64,000 nucleotides of DNA from Micromonospora violae (GCF_004217135.1 NZ_SHKK01000001.1:372001-436000), one strand, 5' to 3'. Counted from the first letter of the stretch, positions 40,766 to 49,289 are shown. A program made the numbers and translations. The notes: generated from the sequence alone by a model not told the origin.

Positions 40766-41066
40766 CCGCAGGTCTATTGATGAGCCGGCCATGTTGACCT
40801 AATTGGTAGGTGGAACGTGCCGCTTTGCTCTCCCGCTCCTCCCGCAATGAAAGCGCTACCTGTGGATGCCAGTACAGGGAGCGCAGTTCGTCATGGTCGT
40901 TCCTCAGGGAGGCCTCGACCCTGCGGTCACACGAGCAGTAGCTGCTGCCTGCTTGCATCGAATGCCTGCGCGAGCAACGTTGACAGCAACGGAGCCGAAC
41001 CGGGACGACAAAGCCGCGCGTCGTCGGCAATTTGCTCATAGCGGTAACGCGGCGGCACGTGGGTTC
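40766..41066. other. Intergenic, no gene seen
   Basis: A 97-codon minus-strand frame here has no family character and I did not accept it. Confidence 0.4.
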
Positions 41067-41276
41067 TCACGTGCTGTTCGGCGTGTGCTGGTTCGCCGCG
41101 TTACCCGACGCGAAGTGACGCTCCGCCTCGTGCCGATGCTGGTCGGCGCTGGCTTGGCGGGCGGCCGTCGAATCCTCGTCCGAAGAGAGCCGGCTTCGGT
41201 CTCGCCAGCCGACGAAGACGGCGAGGGCGACCACCAACGCCACGACCACCGCGAGAGCTACCACCACTGCCGTCAT
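41067..41276 (-). CDS. Small single-helix membrane protein
   Basis: A 69-residue protein starting MTAVVVALAVVVALVVALAV. The first 23 residues form a membrane helix and the rest is hydrophilic and charged (RDRSRLSSDEDSTAARQASA, HRHEAERHFA). Short proteins of this type are widespread in Micromonospora. The function is unknown. Confidence 0.55.
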   Translation of the reverse strand: MTAVVVALAVVVALVVALAVFVGWRDRSRLSSDEDSTAARQASADQHRHEAERHFASGNAANQHTPNST

Positions 41277-41304
41277 GCCATCGACGCTACGGCATGCGCG
41301 CGAG

Positions 41305-41330
41305 CGGGTCTGCTGCACCGATAGGTGACA
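41305..41330. repeat. Solo IS3-end remnant
   Basis: These 26 bases are identical to 17192-17217 beside the IS3-type element (CGGGTCTGCTGCACCGATAG then GTGACA). No transposase lies here, so it is probably the end of a lost or excised element, or a shared insertion target. Confidence 0.55.
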
Positions 41331-41426
41331 TCTGAGATGGCTTGGAGAGTGGCAGGCTTTGTGGGGACACCGGTACGAAGCGGGGGCACGGGGCTTCGCC
41401 GGGTCCAAGATCCGTAGGATGCTGAT

Positions 41427-42059
41427 GTGCGACTGGTCAAGTTCACCCATGCCTGTGTCCGCCTTGAGGACGCCGAGCGGCGGCTGCTCATCGATCCTGG
41501 CGTCTGGACCGAGCCGGAGGCCTTCGACGGGGTCACCGACATCCTGATAACTCACGAGCACGATGACCATGTCGACCTGGCGCGGATCGTGGAGGTGTCG
41601 GCCTCTCGTCCGGTGCGACTCTTCGCGCCGGAGCCGGTGCGGAAGCTGGCTGAGAAGGTTGGGTTGGCGGATACGGTCACCGTGGTCGCGGCGGGTGGCG
41701 AGTTCAGTGCCGGCGGCTTCCGGGTGGCGGCGGTCGGTGGCGAGCACGCGGAGATCTACGATGGACTGCCAGGCTGCGCCAATCTCGGCTATGTGATCGA
41801 GGGTGTCTACCACCCCGGCGACTCGTATTTTGTACCTCACCAGCGGGTGACGACCCTTCTCGCGCCGGCCGCAGCGCCCTGGGGCAGGCACCGTGAGGCC
41901 ATCGACATGACCCGGGCGATCGCCCCGGAGCGGGCATTTCCCATTCATGACCGGGCACTGTCGGCGGACGTCGGCTACGAAAACTTCGATGGCTGGATGG
42001 AGTACAAGGGCGCAACGGAGTACCGGCGCATTCCCGTCGGCGACAGCGTCACCCTCTAG
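41427..42059 (+). CDS. MBL-fold metallo-hydrolase (UlaG-like)
   Basis: A 210-residue protein from GTG 41427. The zinc-binding motif is ITHEHDDHVDLARI (HxHxDH) near residue 43, with further ligands expected at GGEHAEIYDG, GDSYF and FPIHDRAL. It belongs to the metallo-beta-lactamase superfamily with UlaG-like spacing, which hydrolyses phosphoester or lactone-type bonds. The substrate cannot be inferred. There is no signal peptide, so it is cytosolic. Confidence 0.85.
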   Translation: MRLVKFTHACVRLEDAERRLLIDPGVWTEPEAFDGVTDILITHEHDDHVDLARIVEVSASRPVRLFAPEPVRKLAEKVGLADTVTVVAAGGEFSAGGFRVAAVGGEHAEIYDGLPGCANLGYVIEGVYHPGDSYFVPHQRVTTLLAPAAAPWGRHREAIDMTRAIAPERAFPIHDRALSADVGYENFDGWMEYKGATEYRRIPVGDSVTL

Positions 42060-42204
42060 CCGAAGCTGGCCGGGACCGAGCTGTACTGCGACCGGCGGCT
42101 GGTGCTCGATCGGCCGTCCGAGTTTGCCCGAGAACCTGCGCGAAGCAGGAGCAGGCAGGCGGATCATCATGCACGGGGTGCACTCGGTGGTGGACTCGAG
42201 CCTC
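42060..42204. other. Intergenic, possible gene scrap
   Basis: The plus-strand translation LAGTELYCDRRLVLDRPSEF, then in another frame AGAGRRIIMHGVHSVVDSS, hints at a broken coding fragment. No family can be named. Confidence 0.3.
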
Positions 42205-42260
42205 TGATGAGCCTGATGATTCAGGAACATCACGATGACTCACAGACATCAGGCTCATCA
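42205..42260. repeat. Palindromic hairpin repeat, second copy
   Basis: TGATGAGCCTGATG (42205-42218) pairs perfectly with CATCAGGCTCATCA (42247-42260). The interior has CACGATGACTCACAGACATC, closely matching CATGATGACTCACAGGCATC in the repeat at 29851. The two are members of one repeat family with diverged stems. Confidence 0.7.
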
Positions 42261-42309
42261 AGGATCCCGACCCCAGCCCACCGGCTTCACCGCCACGCCG
42301 GCGCCGTGT

Positions 42310-42367
42310 GGTCGGCACGGTCAGGTCGGCACCGTGAGGTCGGCGCCGCGTGAGGTCGGCACCGTGA
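42310..42367. repeat. Tandem 14-16 bp repeat
   Basis: Four consecutive units, GGTCGGCACGGTCA, GGTCGGCACCGTGA, GGTCGGCGCCGCGTGA and GGTCGGCACCGTGA, followed by a partial GGTCGCTGA. Each unit has GGTCGGC then an imperfect GCC/GTGA tail. Possible roles are a regulator-binding array or simple slippage. Confidence 0.7.
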
Positions 42368-42401
42368 GGTCGCTGAGGCTGTTCATCTGCACGGCTTCCG
42401 C

Positions 42402-42539
42402 GTGACCGGCCCGTCCGGTGAGCAACAGGCTGCGCGTGAAGCCGCATACGCGGAGGCAGTACGGACCATGGACCCGCCGCGGACGTTCCGGATGGGGCCG
42501 GATGGGACGATGCGCGAGGTCAGCCGCGACGGCTCTTAA
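42402..42539 (+). CDS. Short hypothetical frame
   Basis: From GTG 42402 it encodes about 45 residues with REAAYAEAVRTMDPPRTFRM and GPDGTMREVSRDGS. The composition is protein-like and the frame is open further upstream through the tandem repeats, so it could be a truncated gene. It has no ribosome site and no family. Confidence 0.3.
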   Translation: MTGPSGEQQAAREAAYAEAVRTMDPPRTFRMGPDGTMREVSRDGS

Positions 42540-42598
42540 TTCGCCAGCGTCATACCGGTCCTGATACCGATCAGCTCCCGAGACCGGACATGGCCTGG

Positions 42599-42787
42599 TC
42601 ACTCGGTGAGGGTGAAACCGCGATGGTCGTCGGTGGGGTGCACGGTGACGTCGAAGGTGCTTGCGTCCTCGAAGCGCAGGGTGAAAACGGGATCGAGGTC
42701 GCAGAGGAACGCGAAGCCGTCCAGGTCCTTGTTTGTGGACGAGTTGGCCCACCAGTCCAGCCAGCAGCGGCCTTCGAAACGGTCCAT
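42599..42787 (-). CDS. Small hypothetical protein
   Basis: A 62-residue protein starting MDRFEGRCWLDWWANSSTNK, with LDPVFTLRFEDASTFDVTVH and PTDDHRGFTLTE. A strong GAGAGGTGACGGA ribosome site precedes the ATG, which supports expression. It lies divergent from the deazaflavin-dependent reductase gene. I recognise no family. Confidence 0.6.
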   Translation of the reverse strand: MDRFEGRCWLDWWANSSTNKDLDGFAFLCDLDPVFTLRFEDASTFDVTVHPTDDHRGFTLTE

Positions 42788-42869
42788 TCCGTCACCTCTC
42801 GGAGGGTCGTCGGGCCAGGATGTGGTCGGCCGTGTTTACGGAGTCGGTTCGTGGAGGTAAGGAGAAGGC

Positions 42870-43277
42870 ATGAGCGACTGGAACGAAAAGATCATCGCTG
42901 AGTTTCGCGCCAACGGTGGCGAAGTCGGCGGTCAGTTCGCTGGCGCGCCGCTGCTGCTGTTGCACACGGTGGGCGCCAAGAGCGGCCAGCCTCGCGTGAA
43001 CCCGATGATGTACCAGAAGGTGGACGGCGGCTACGCCGTGTTCGCGTCCAAGGGTGGTGCGCCCACCAATCCCGACTGGTACCACAACCTGCTCGCGAAC
43101 CCGAAGGCCCAAGCGGAGATCGGTACGGACACGGTCGAGTTGGTCGCCCGGGTCGCCGCCGGGGACGAGCGGGAACGGATCTGGAGCGCACAGAAGGCCG
43201 CGTACCCGGGCTTCGCCGACTACGAGCAGAAGACCACCCGTCAGATCCCCGTCGTCGTGCTCGAACCTGCGCCGTAG
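42870..43277 (+). CDS. F420H2-dependent deazaflavin nitroreductase family protein
   Basis: A 135-residue protein, AAGGAG before ATG 42870. The FDOR/DDN-type split-barrel signature includes LLLLHTVGAKSGQPRVNPMM and NPDWYHNLLANPKAQ. Members bind coenzyme F420 and reduce quinones or nitro compounds, often in membrane protection or detoxification. Length matches the small single-domain subgroup. It stands alone on the plus strand. Confidence 0.88.
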   Translation: MSDWNEKIIAEFRANGGEVGGQFAGAPLLLLHTVGAKSGQPRVNPMMYQKVDGGYAVFASKGGAPTNPDWYHNLLANPKAQAEIGTDTVELVARVAAGDERERIWSAQKAAYPGFADYEQKTTRQIPVVVLEPAP

Positions 43278-43324
43278 GCGGAGAGGCACTACCGATTGCT
43301 CACCTGCGCGCGAAAGCGGGCGCG

Positions 43325-44236
43325 TCAGCGGACGATGGTCAGGTTGGCCATGTCGACGACCGGTCGGTAGCCGAGGGCGGCGTAAATCTTGTTCGAGGTC
43401 GGGTTGGCCTGGTCGGTGAACAGGCAGACCCGTGCGCCTTCAGCCTGGATTCGTCGGGACACCTCGGCGACCGCGTTGCTGGCCCAGCCGCGCCCGCGTT
43501 GCGCCGGCGGCGTGTAGACCGGGCCCACGCGGGCCACCCCGAACGACGGTGGGTTGGCGCCGGTGAGGTGCACTCGTTCTCCTGTGTCGTCGACCCAGAA
43601 CCACAGCCGTCCAGCGTGAATCCGGCGCAGCATCTCCGCGCGGTCGGGCACCTCGTGTGCACTGGTGCCGCGCGGCCGGCCGGCCTGTTCGTCGGCGTCG
43701 CCCATGAGCGCGCCGAACCACTCCGTGGCCAGTTCCACGTCGTCCGCGGTGGCGGCAACCAACCCGCCGGGCACAGGTGTTGGCCACACCAACTCGCCGA
43801 GCTCGTGCAGCCGCGTGTGCTGGGTGACCTGGACGTGACCCCCGCCGAGCCGGGTCAGCTCGGCGGCGCACAGGTCAACGGCGGGCAGGGCGCCGTTGAT
43901 CGCGAGTGTCTCCTCATCGCGCGCGTGCAACGCGTGGGCCAGCGCGACGGCGGCATCGTCTGGCATGGGCAGCAGAAACGGCGGGTAGGGGGCGTACGGC
44001 GCCGTGCGCATCCCGGCACCGACCACGGCACCGGAGTCGTCGCTGATCACCAGCCACCAGTTGCGGTCGGGCTGCGAGATCCCCTCGGCCCGCTGCGACA
44101 ACTGTCGGTGCGCGACGGTGGTCACGACTGTGCTGAGAACCGGATCGGCGGCCAGGTAGTCGCCCGCAACCGCCAGGAACTCGCCCGGATCGGTGAGGAA
44201 CCGCAGCCGTGGTCCGGCCATCGGGATAATGCCCAT
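43325..44236 (-). CDS. GNAT family N-acetyltransferase
   Basis: A 303-residue protein with two halves. The C-terminal GNAT core has VARVGPVYTPPAQRGRGWAS, with the acetyl-CoA loop RGRGWAS, and ACLFTDQANPTSNKIYAALG-type sequence with the NPTSNKIY element. The N-terminal half is a substrate-recognition domain found in double-GNAT proteins. It acetylates an unknown amine. ATG 44236 or 44221 could start it. It is the only gene here on the minus strand before the methyltransferase. Confidence 0.85.
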   Translation of the reverse strand: MGIIPMAGPRLRFLTDPGEFLAVAGDYLAADPVLSTVVTTVAHRQLSQRAEGISQPDRNWWLVISDDSGAVVGAGMRTAPYAPYPPFLLPMPDDAAVALAHALHARDEETLAINGALPAVDLCAAELTRLGGGHVQVTQHTRLHELGELVWPTPVPGGLVAATADDVELATEWFGALMGDADEQAGRPRGTSAHEVPDRAEMLRRIHAGRLWFWVDDTGERVHLTGANPPSFGVARVGPVYTPPAQRGRGWASNAVAEVSRRIQAEGARVCLFTDQANPTSNKIYAALGYRPVVDMANLTIVR

Positions 44237-44403
44237 CTGCGTACGCTAGCCATCGTCGTGCCACCTCGACACGCGAATTTTCACGGCCGAGGACCTGCAC
44301 CTCGCTGCCCGCTGGTGCCCTGGGGCATGCCGCCTCCGACGCGTGCCAGGGGGCCCGTCGGCGGACGTGGTCTCGCCGACGGGGCCGCGCCGGGTGACTG
44401 CGC

Positions 44404-45252
44404 CTACGGCTTGCGGGCGAGGAGCCCGACGAAGGTGTGATAGGTGTCGGTCTGGGGCAGAGCGGGCGCACCCGGCTCTGGACGCCACTCGGCCAGTGGC
44501 ACCAGCCCCGGCTCCAGCACGGTCAGCCCGTCGACGAACGAGAGGATTTCCTCGTCCGTACGCCAGCGGCCGGTGCCCAGCGACTCGTTGAAGACCCGCT
44601 CGACCTCGCGGGCCTTGCGGGAGCCCTCCGGGTCTCGCTCACCCGGGTCGCGGAAGTGCGAGATGGCGACGTAGCTGCCGGAGGGCAGCGCGTCGATCAA
44701 CTCGGCCGCGACCGCTCGCGGGTCTTCGTCGTCACCGAGGTGGTGCAGGATGGCGAAGAGCAGCAACCCGATCGGCCGGTCGAAGTCGAGGAACCGACGT
44801 GCGTCCGGATGGTTGAGGATCTCCTGCGGCGACCGGATGTCCGCCTGGATCACCGTCGCGGTGCCTTCTGCGGCGAGCAGGGCGCGCCCGTGCGTCAGCA
44901 CGATCGGGTCATTGTCCACGTACACCACTTGGGCTTTGGGGTTCTGCTCGGTGGCGACCTCGTGCACATTGCCCTGGGTGGGCAGCCCCGACCCGATGTC
45001 GAGGAACTGGTCGATGCCCCCTTCGGTGACGAGGTGGCGGATCACTCGACGCAGAAAGGCCCGGTTGGCCTGGCCGGCGGCCGGCCCATCCGGTGTGATC
45101 CGCAGAGCGTGCTCGGCGACCTTCCGGTCGGCCTCGAAGTTGTCCTTGCCGCCGAGGAAGAAGTCATAGACCCGGGCCACGCTGGGAATGCGGGGGTCGA
45201 TGCCAGGGGGGGCCGCTTTGTCGCGGGTCACAGGCGTCTCCATTCGATTCAA
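44404..45252 (-). CDS. SAM-dependent methyltransferase (DUF574/Methyltransf_19)
   Basis: A 282-residue protein with PSVARVYDFFLGGKDNFEAD at the start, the family's opening motif. The SAM-binding glycine motif is FLDIGSGLPTQGNVHEVA, followed by VVYVDNDPIVLTHGRALL and IGLLLFAILHHL. This large actinobacterial family has mostly unknown substrates. ATG 45252 gives MNRMETPV; ATG 45243 is equally possible. No partner gene is adjacent. Confidence 0.9.
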   Translation of the reverse strand: MNRMETPVTRDKAAPPGIDPRIPSVARVYDFFLGGKDNFEADRKVAEHALRITPDGPAAGQANRAFLRRVIRHLVTEGGIDQFLDIGSGLPTQGNVHEVATEQNPKAQVVYVDNDPIVLTHGRALLAAEGTATVIQADIRSPQEILNHPDARRFLDFDRPIGLLLFAILHHLGDDEDPRAVAAELIDALPSGSYVAISHFRDPGERDPEGSRKAREVERVFNESLGTGRWRTDEEILSFVDGLTVLEPGLVPLAEWRPEPGAPALPQTDTYHTFVGLLARKP

Positions 45253-45550
45253 ATCAGCGCGGGCTGAGATCTGGGCGGCGGTGCCGGCGTTGCGGCGAGT
45301 GTAGCGATCGGGAGGGCTGAATTTTCACCCCGGCTGGTACCGCTCCCAACGAACCGTCCCGTCAGCAGCAGTTCATCGCCCGACATGCCGGAACTGACGC
45401 CGTGTGGCCGACCCGGGTCGTACCCGTGCGGTCAGGTCGAATGGGCGATCAGCTGGCAGGCGCGGGCGATTGCTGCGCACCTCCTGGCGGGTGTGCGGTG
45501 ACCGCCCGCGACCCGGCCCTGCCAGCGTCATGATCAGGTGACGGTGAGGA
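45253..45550. other. Intergenic, no gene seen
   Basis: A convergent-side gap of about 298 bases. I see no gene, hairpin or promoter I can support. Confidence 0.4.
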
Positions 45551-45940
45551 TCAGCAGGTGTGCGTCTGCCAGGTCACCTTGGTCACGAACGCGGGCACGT
45601 ACAGGTTTTCGCTGTTGTTGGGGCGGACGCAGATCTCGCCGGTGTGGATCGACCCGTTGTACAGGTAGGACCAGGTGATCTCGGCGTTGCGGGACGTGTA
45701 GTTGTAGAAGTTGAACGCGGGGACCCGGCCGGTCCATTCGCTGCTGGTCACCAGGGACGGAGTCTCGACCGGGCCCTCCGCCGGGTGGTTCCAGTTCGGC
45801 CAGATGCAGAAGGTGCCCTGCGGGCAGTTGCCGGCTGGCCACAGGCCGCTCGATGCGTGGGAAGCCGCTGCCGAGGCGGCGGGGGCGGTGGCCAGGACGG
45901 CTACGACGGACGTGGCGAGGGCGAGGGACTTCAACAGCAC
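45551..45940 (-). CDS. Peptidase inhibitor family I36-like secreted protein
   Basis: A 129-residue protein. Signal peptide LKSLALATSVVAVLATAPAA, cleaved near ASAAA. The mature part starts after NCPQGTFCIWPNWNHPAEGP, a CxxGxxCxW signature of I36 inhibitors (beta-gamma-crystallin-like). It ends with FVTKVTWQTHTC. Cysteine count and layout fit disulfide-stabilised secreted inhibitors of metalloproteases. It is probably secreted by Sec. Confidence 0.82.
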   Translation of the reverse strand: MLLKSLALATSVVAVLATAPAASAAASHASSGLWPAGNCPQGTFCIWPNWNHPAEGPVETPSLVTSSEWTGRVPAFNFYNYTSRNAEITWSYLYNGSIHTGEICVRPNNSENLYVPAFVTKVTWQTHTC

Positions 45941-46005
45941 GGGCTACCTACCCCAGATAGACATCGATGGATGGCTATTGAGGTTACTGGTGGATATTTG
46001 CGTCG

Positions 46006-47259
46006 TCAATCACTGGGGATGGTCGCGCCCGTCAGCGGCGCCACGCGGTCGTCCGAGGGTCGCTCGGGCGACGGTGCCGCCCGGCGGTGGCGTTGTCCCT
46101 CCGACGGGCCGGGCGCGGGCCGGATGAGTCGTTCGCCGAGAGCCAGCACCAGAGCGATGACGCCGAGCAGGGCCCCGATCAGCACGGTTGCGCGCACACC
46201 GTGACTCGGCAGGGCCAGGCCGCCGACGAACGCGCCAGCGGTGATGCCGACGTTGACCGCGGCGGAGACCGTGGCGGCGGCGAGGTCGGAGCGCCCGGGG
46301 GCCACCTGCAGCACGAGGCCGCCGAGCGCCGCGGTGAACGCGGCGAACGCCAGCCCGGCCACCGCGATCAGGGCGACGGACACCGATGGCCGGTGGCCGA
46401 ACGTGGACAACCCGAGCAGTGCCGCCGACTGCACGGCGACGGTCGCGAGCAGGGCGAGCCAGGGGCTGCGGTCCAGGAGCGCGCCGATGGCGAGGATGCC
46501 GAGCACGCTGGCGATGCCCCGCGCCAACAGGATGGCGCCGACCGACGAGGCGGAGAATCCGCTGACCTCGGTGACGAAAAGGGCCACATAGGTGTACGCG
46601 GAGATGGCGCCGGCGGTCGCCAGGACCGCCACCGCCACCAGCAGCCAGAAGCGTCGGGCGTCGGGCGTCGCACCTCGGGCGGCGTGTCCCTCTTCCGGCC
46701 GTGTCGAGGGCAGCAGCGCGGCCACCACGACCAGCACGACCGCGCCGAGCCCGGCCACGGCCAGGAACGAGGCCCGCCACCCGACACGGTCGCCCAACCA
46801 GGTGCCGGCGGGCACCCCCAGGGCCAACGCGACCGTGCCGCCGGCGAACACCACCGCGACCACCCGTCCGCGTAGTGCGGGCCGGAACAACTCGGCCGCG
46901 GCCGGCACCACGACGGCCCAGAACAGCGCGTGGGTCGCCGCGGTGACCATCCGGGCCGCCAGGAGCAGCGCGAAGGTGCTCGTCAGTGCCGCGGCGGCGG
47001 TGCTGAGGACGAAGCCGACCAGGAGTGCCGACAGGAGCCATCGGCGCGGGACCCGGCGGACCAGCGCCGTCAACGGGACCGAGGCGACCATCACCACCGC
47101 GCCGTACACGGTGACGAGCATGCCCACCTGTGGCGGCGAGACGGCCAGGTCCGCCGCCATCGGGAGCAGCAGCCCGATCGGCAGCGCCTCGGCGGTGGTG
47201 TAGAGGAACGTCCCGCCGGACAAACCGATCAGCGCTCCCACTGCCCGCCTGCGTTCCAT
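46006..47259 (-). CDS. MFS transporter, drug-efflux type
   Basis: A 417-residue protein with about 12 helices. Helices 2-3 carry LVRRVPRRWLLSALLVGFVL, the conserved MFS A-like motif, and helix 5 region LALGVPAGTWLGDRVGWRAS, the antiporter C-like motif, as in AraJ/Cml-type transporters. It probably exports a small molecule by proton antiport. A divergent CGNR regulator 92 bases upstream is the probable controller. The C-terminal tail is hydrophilic. Confidence 0.88.
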   Translation of the reverse strand: MERRRAVGALIGLSGGTFLYTTAEALPIGLLLPMAADLAVSPPQVGMLVTVYGAVVMVASVPLTALVRRVPRRWLLSALLVGFVLSTAAAALTSTFALLLAARMVTAATHALFWAVVVPAAAELFRPALRGRVVAVVFAGGTVALALGVPAGTWLGDRVGWRASFLAVAGLGAVVLVVVAALLPSTRPEEGHAARGATPDARRFWLLVAVAVLATAGAISAYTYVALFVTEVSGFSASSVGAILLARGIASVLGILAIGALLDRSPWLALLATVAVQSAALLGLSTFGHRPSVSVALIAVAGLAFAAFTAALGGLVLQVAPGRSDLAAATVSAAVNVGITAGAFVGGLALPSHGVRATVLIGALLGVIALVLALGERLIRPAPGPSEGQRHRRAAPSPERPSDDRVAPLTGATIPSD

Positions 47260-47351
47260 CGAACCCTCCCGCCGTTACCAGTGAAACCAGCTATGGTGGA
47301 AACAGGCTAGTGGCACCCTTCGATGCGAGTCAACTGGTAAAGTGAGTTTCG
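47260..47351. promoter_or_regulatory. Divergent promoter with candidate operators
   Basis: TTACCAGT (47275-47282) and ACTGGTAA (47333-47340) are perfect inverted repeats. A second dyad, GTTTCGATGGAAAC, overlaps the regulator start (47348-47361). These could bind the CGNR regulator and control both genes. Confidence 0.5.
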
Positions 47352-47972
47352 ATGGAAACACGTGCGGGCGTCACGCGGATGCGCCTGGTGGGCGGCAACC
47401 TCGCTCTGGACTTCGTCAACACCCGTAGCGGTCCGCCCGTCGGTGCTCCGGACGATGACGTGCTGACCGGCTACGCCGAGCTGGTCGCCTGGGGCGCGTA
47501 CGCGGGTGCGCTCAGCGAGCCGGAGGCGCAGGCGTTACGCCGGCTGTCCCACGACGACCCGGGCGGCGCTCAGGCCGCCTTCGTCCGATCGCTGCGCATC
47601 CGCGACGATCTCGACGACGTGTTCCGGGCGGTGGCCGCCGGCCGCAGCCCGAGCACGTCCGTCCTGGCCCGCCTGCGGGACGATGAAGCGGACGCGCTCG
47701 GTCACGCACGGCTCGACCGTGGACGCGCGTTCGGATGGACCTGGCGAGACGACCGGACGCTCGACCGGCCACTGCGGCCGGTGGTGCACGCGGCGGTCCA
47801 GCTGCTCACCACCGGCGCACTCAACCGGATCAAGGGATGCGGAGGTTGTCGCTTCCTCTTCCACGACGAGAGCAAGAACCGCAGTCGCCGCTGGTGCAGC
47901 ATGGACGACTGCGGAACGTCCGAGAAGATCCGCCGCTACGTCGCCGCGCGCCGCACCCGCGCCACGGGCTGA
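47352..47972 (+). CDS. CGNR zinc-finger (ABATE-domain) regulator
   Basis: A 206-residue protein beginning METRAGVTRMRLVGGNLALD. The N-terminal ABATE domain has LALDFVNTRSG, and the C-terminal CGNR zinc finger has IKGCGGCRFLFHDESKNRSR and RWCSMDDCGTSEKIRR, with the four cysteines and CG(N/T)-x-R spacing. It probably represses the divergent MFS gene, as is common for this pairing. ATG overlaps a palindrome that may be its own operator. Confidence 0.88.
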   Translation: METRAGVTRMRLVGGNLALDFVNTRSGPPVGAPDDDVLTGYAELVAWGAYAGALSEPEAQALRRLSHDDPGGAQAAFVRSLRIRDDLDDVFRAVAAGRSPSTSVLARLRDDEADALGHARLDRGRAFGWTWRDDRTLDRPLRPVVHAAVQLLTTGALNRIKGCGGCRFLFHDESKNRSRRWCSMDDCGTSEKIRRYVAARRTRATG

Positions 47973-48000
47973 ACCCGCGCCGCGCACCACCACCACCACC

Positions 48001-48037
48001 GCGTCGGCGGCGACCTCGGTACGGTCACCGCCGACGC
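48001..48037. terminator. Bidirectional hairpin terminator
   Basis: GCGTCGGCGG pairs perfectly with CCGCCGACGC, extending to 15 bp with one mismatch. It lies between the convergent CGNR and secreted-protein genes. Confidence 0.75.
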
Positions 48038-48046
48038 GACCCGACG

Positions 48047-49132
48047 TCAGAGCCGGGAGGTGAAGGTGGCCAGGAAGCGGTGTGGGGTGACCACGCCGGC
48101 GTTGTCGAAGCAGATCACGTCCACGTCGGCGTTGGTGGTGTACGTCCACGACTGGGTGAGGTGGCAGTAGTTGCTGCCACTGCCCTGCGCCACCACCTGG
48201 GCGTGTGTCTCCTTGACGCCGATCTGCGGGAAGGTCGCCAGGTAGCGGCCGGCGGGCGCCAGCGGCACCACCGTGTTCGCGCCGACGCCGAGCACCGAGT
48301 TGTCGTTGGTCGGCCCGCCGACGGCGGTACCCAGGTAACCGAAGTACGTCGGCGGCCCGAGGGAGCCGATCACCGGCCGCCGACGGTGGTACGAGACGGT
48401 GAAGTCGGTGTTGATGAAAGCGCCGGCCTGGTCGTAGCAGAAGACGTACACCTGCACGTCGCTTCCCACCGCGCTCCAGGTGTAGACCTTGCACCGGCGC
48501 GGCCCGGCGTTCGGCTGTACGGCGGTGACCTGCACGTTGCCGGCGAGCACCCCGGCCACGCCGACCCCGGGCAACCGCACCACGTACTGCCCGACACCCA
48601 CCGGTCCGGCCGCGTTCGCCACACCCGTCGAGTTGTACGACTGCACCACCGCGCCAGCGCCCCACTGCACGTACGCGTGGGAGGTGCCGGCCGGCAACAC
48701 GCCCGAACTGGTCGTCCAGAGCACGGTGAACGGGGTGTCGTCGCGGGTGCCGCCGGGCTTGTGGCACTGCACGTCGACGATCTCGTCGGCACCGGACTGG
48801 AACCAGCGAACCACCTCGCAGTAGTGCCCGGTCCGGTTGACGGGGGTCACGTGCGGCACGCCCCGCGAACCGGCGCCCACCTGAGGGAAACGCACCTGGA
48901 ACCGGCCGGGCGCGAGCTTGATGCCGTCGGCCCAGGCGGCCGGGAACGCGGTCTTCCAACTACCCCACTGCCGGCTGGTGTCCAGCACGGTCCAGACCGC
49001 GACGGTGGGGTCCTTGACGTACGCGAAGCCCCAGCGGTCGGCGGTGGCCGCCGCGGCCGGGGACGCCGGCGTGAGTGCGCCGGCGGCCAGGACGGCGGCC
49101 AGCGCAGCGGTGACAAACGATCGGAGACGCAT
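48047..49132 (-). CDS. Secreted protein with three about 100-residue repeats
   Basis: A 361-residue protein from ATG 49132, with AGGAACAG upstream. Signal peptide MRLRSFVTAALAAVLAAGAL ends near ASPAAA. Three similar blocks follow, each with G(R/Q)(F/Y)xxxx(L/F)Px(V/I)G, then a (Y/R)C about 30 residues on and a Vx(V/C) cysteine strand (VDVQCHKPGG, VYVFCYDQAG, VDVICFDNAG). Each repeat probably has one disulfide. I recognise no named family; a cell-surface or adhesive role is a guess. Confidence 0.75.
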   Translation of the reverse strand: MRLRSFVTAALAAVLAAGALTPASPAAAATADRWGFAYVKDPTVAVWTVLDTSRQWGSWKTAFPAAWADGIKLAPGRFQVRFPQVGAGSRGVPHVTPVNRTGHYCEVVRWFQSGADEIVDVQCHKPGGTRDDTPFTVLWTTSSGVLPAGTSHAYVQWGAGAVVQSYNSTGVANAAGPVGVGQYVVRLPGVGVAGVLAGNVQVTAVQPNAGPRRCKVYTWSAVGSDVQVYVFCYDQAGAFINTDFTVSYHRRRPVIGSLGPPTYFGYLGTAVGGPTNDNSVLGVGANTVVPLAPAGRYLATFPQIGVKETHAQVVAQGSGSNYCHLTQSWTYTTNADVDVICFDNAGVVTPHRFLATFTSRL

Positions 49133-49289
49133 CTGTTCCTCCAGTCGACGGGAACATGTCGGGGAGGAGTGTGCGCGCGGTGAAGCCATGGTCACAGTCG
49201 GCTACTTCGTGCTCTGCTGTCGGCTGTGCGGCTACGCGCCACGGCTTCCACGCCGATTCCTTTCGCGTACGCCGCCGGTCGATATCCAC

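Noticed and set aside
40746..41039. A 97-codon minus-strand frame with several cysteines
   Set aside because: No family, no ribosome site and poor codon periodicity.
48918..49289. Upstream extension of the esterase frame
   Set aside because: It is antisense to the secreted repeat protein and lacks hydrolase similarity; the ATG at 49290 fits the family.
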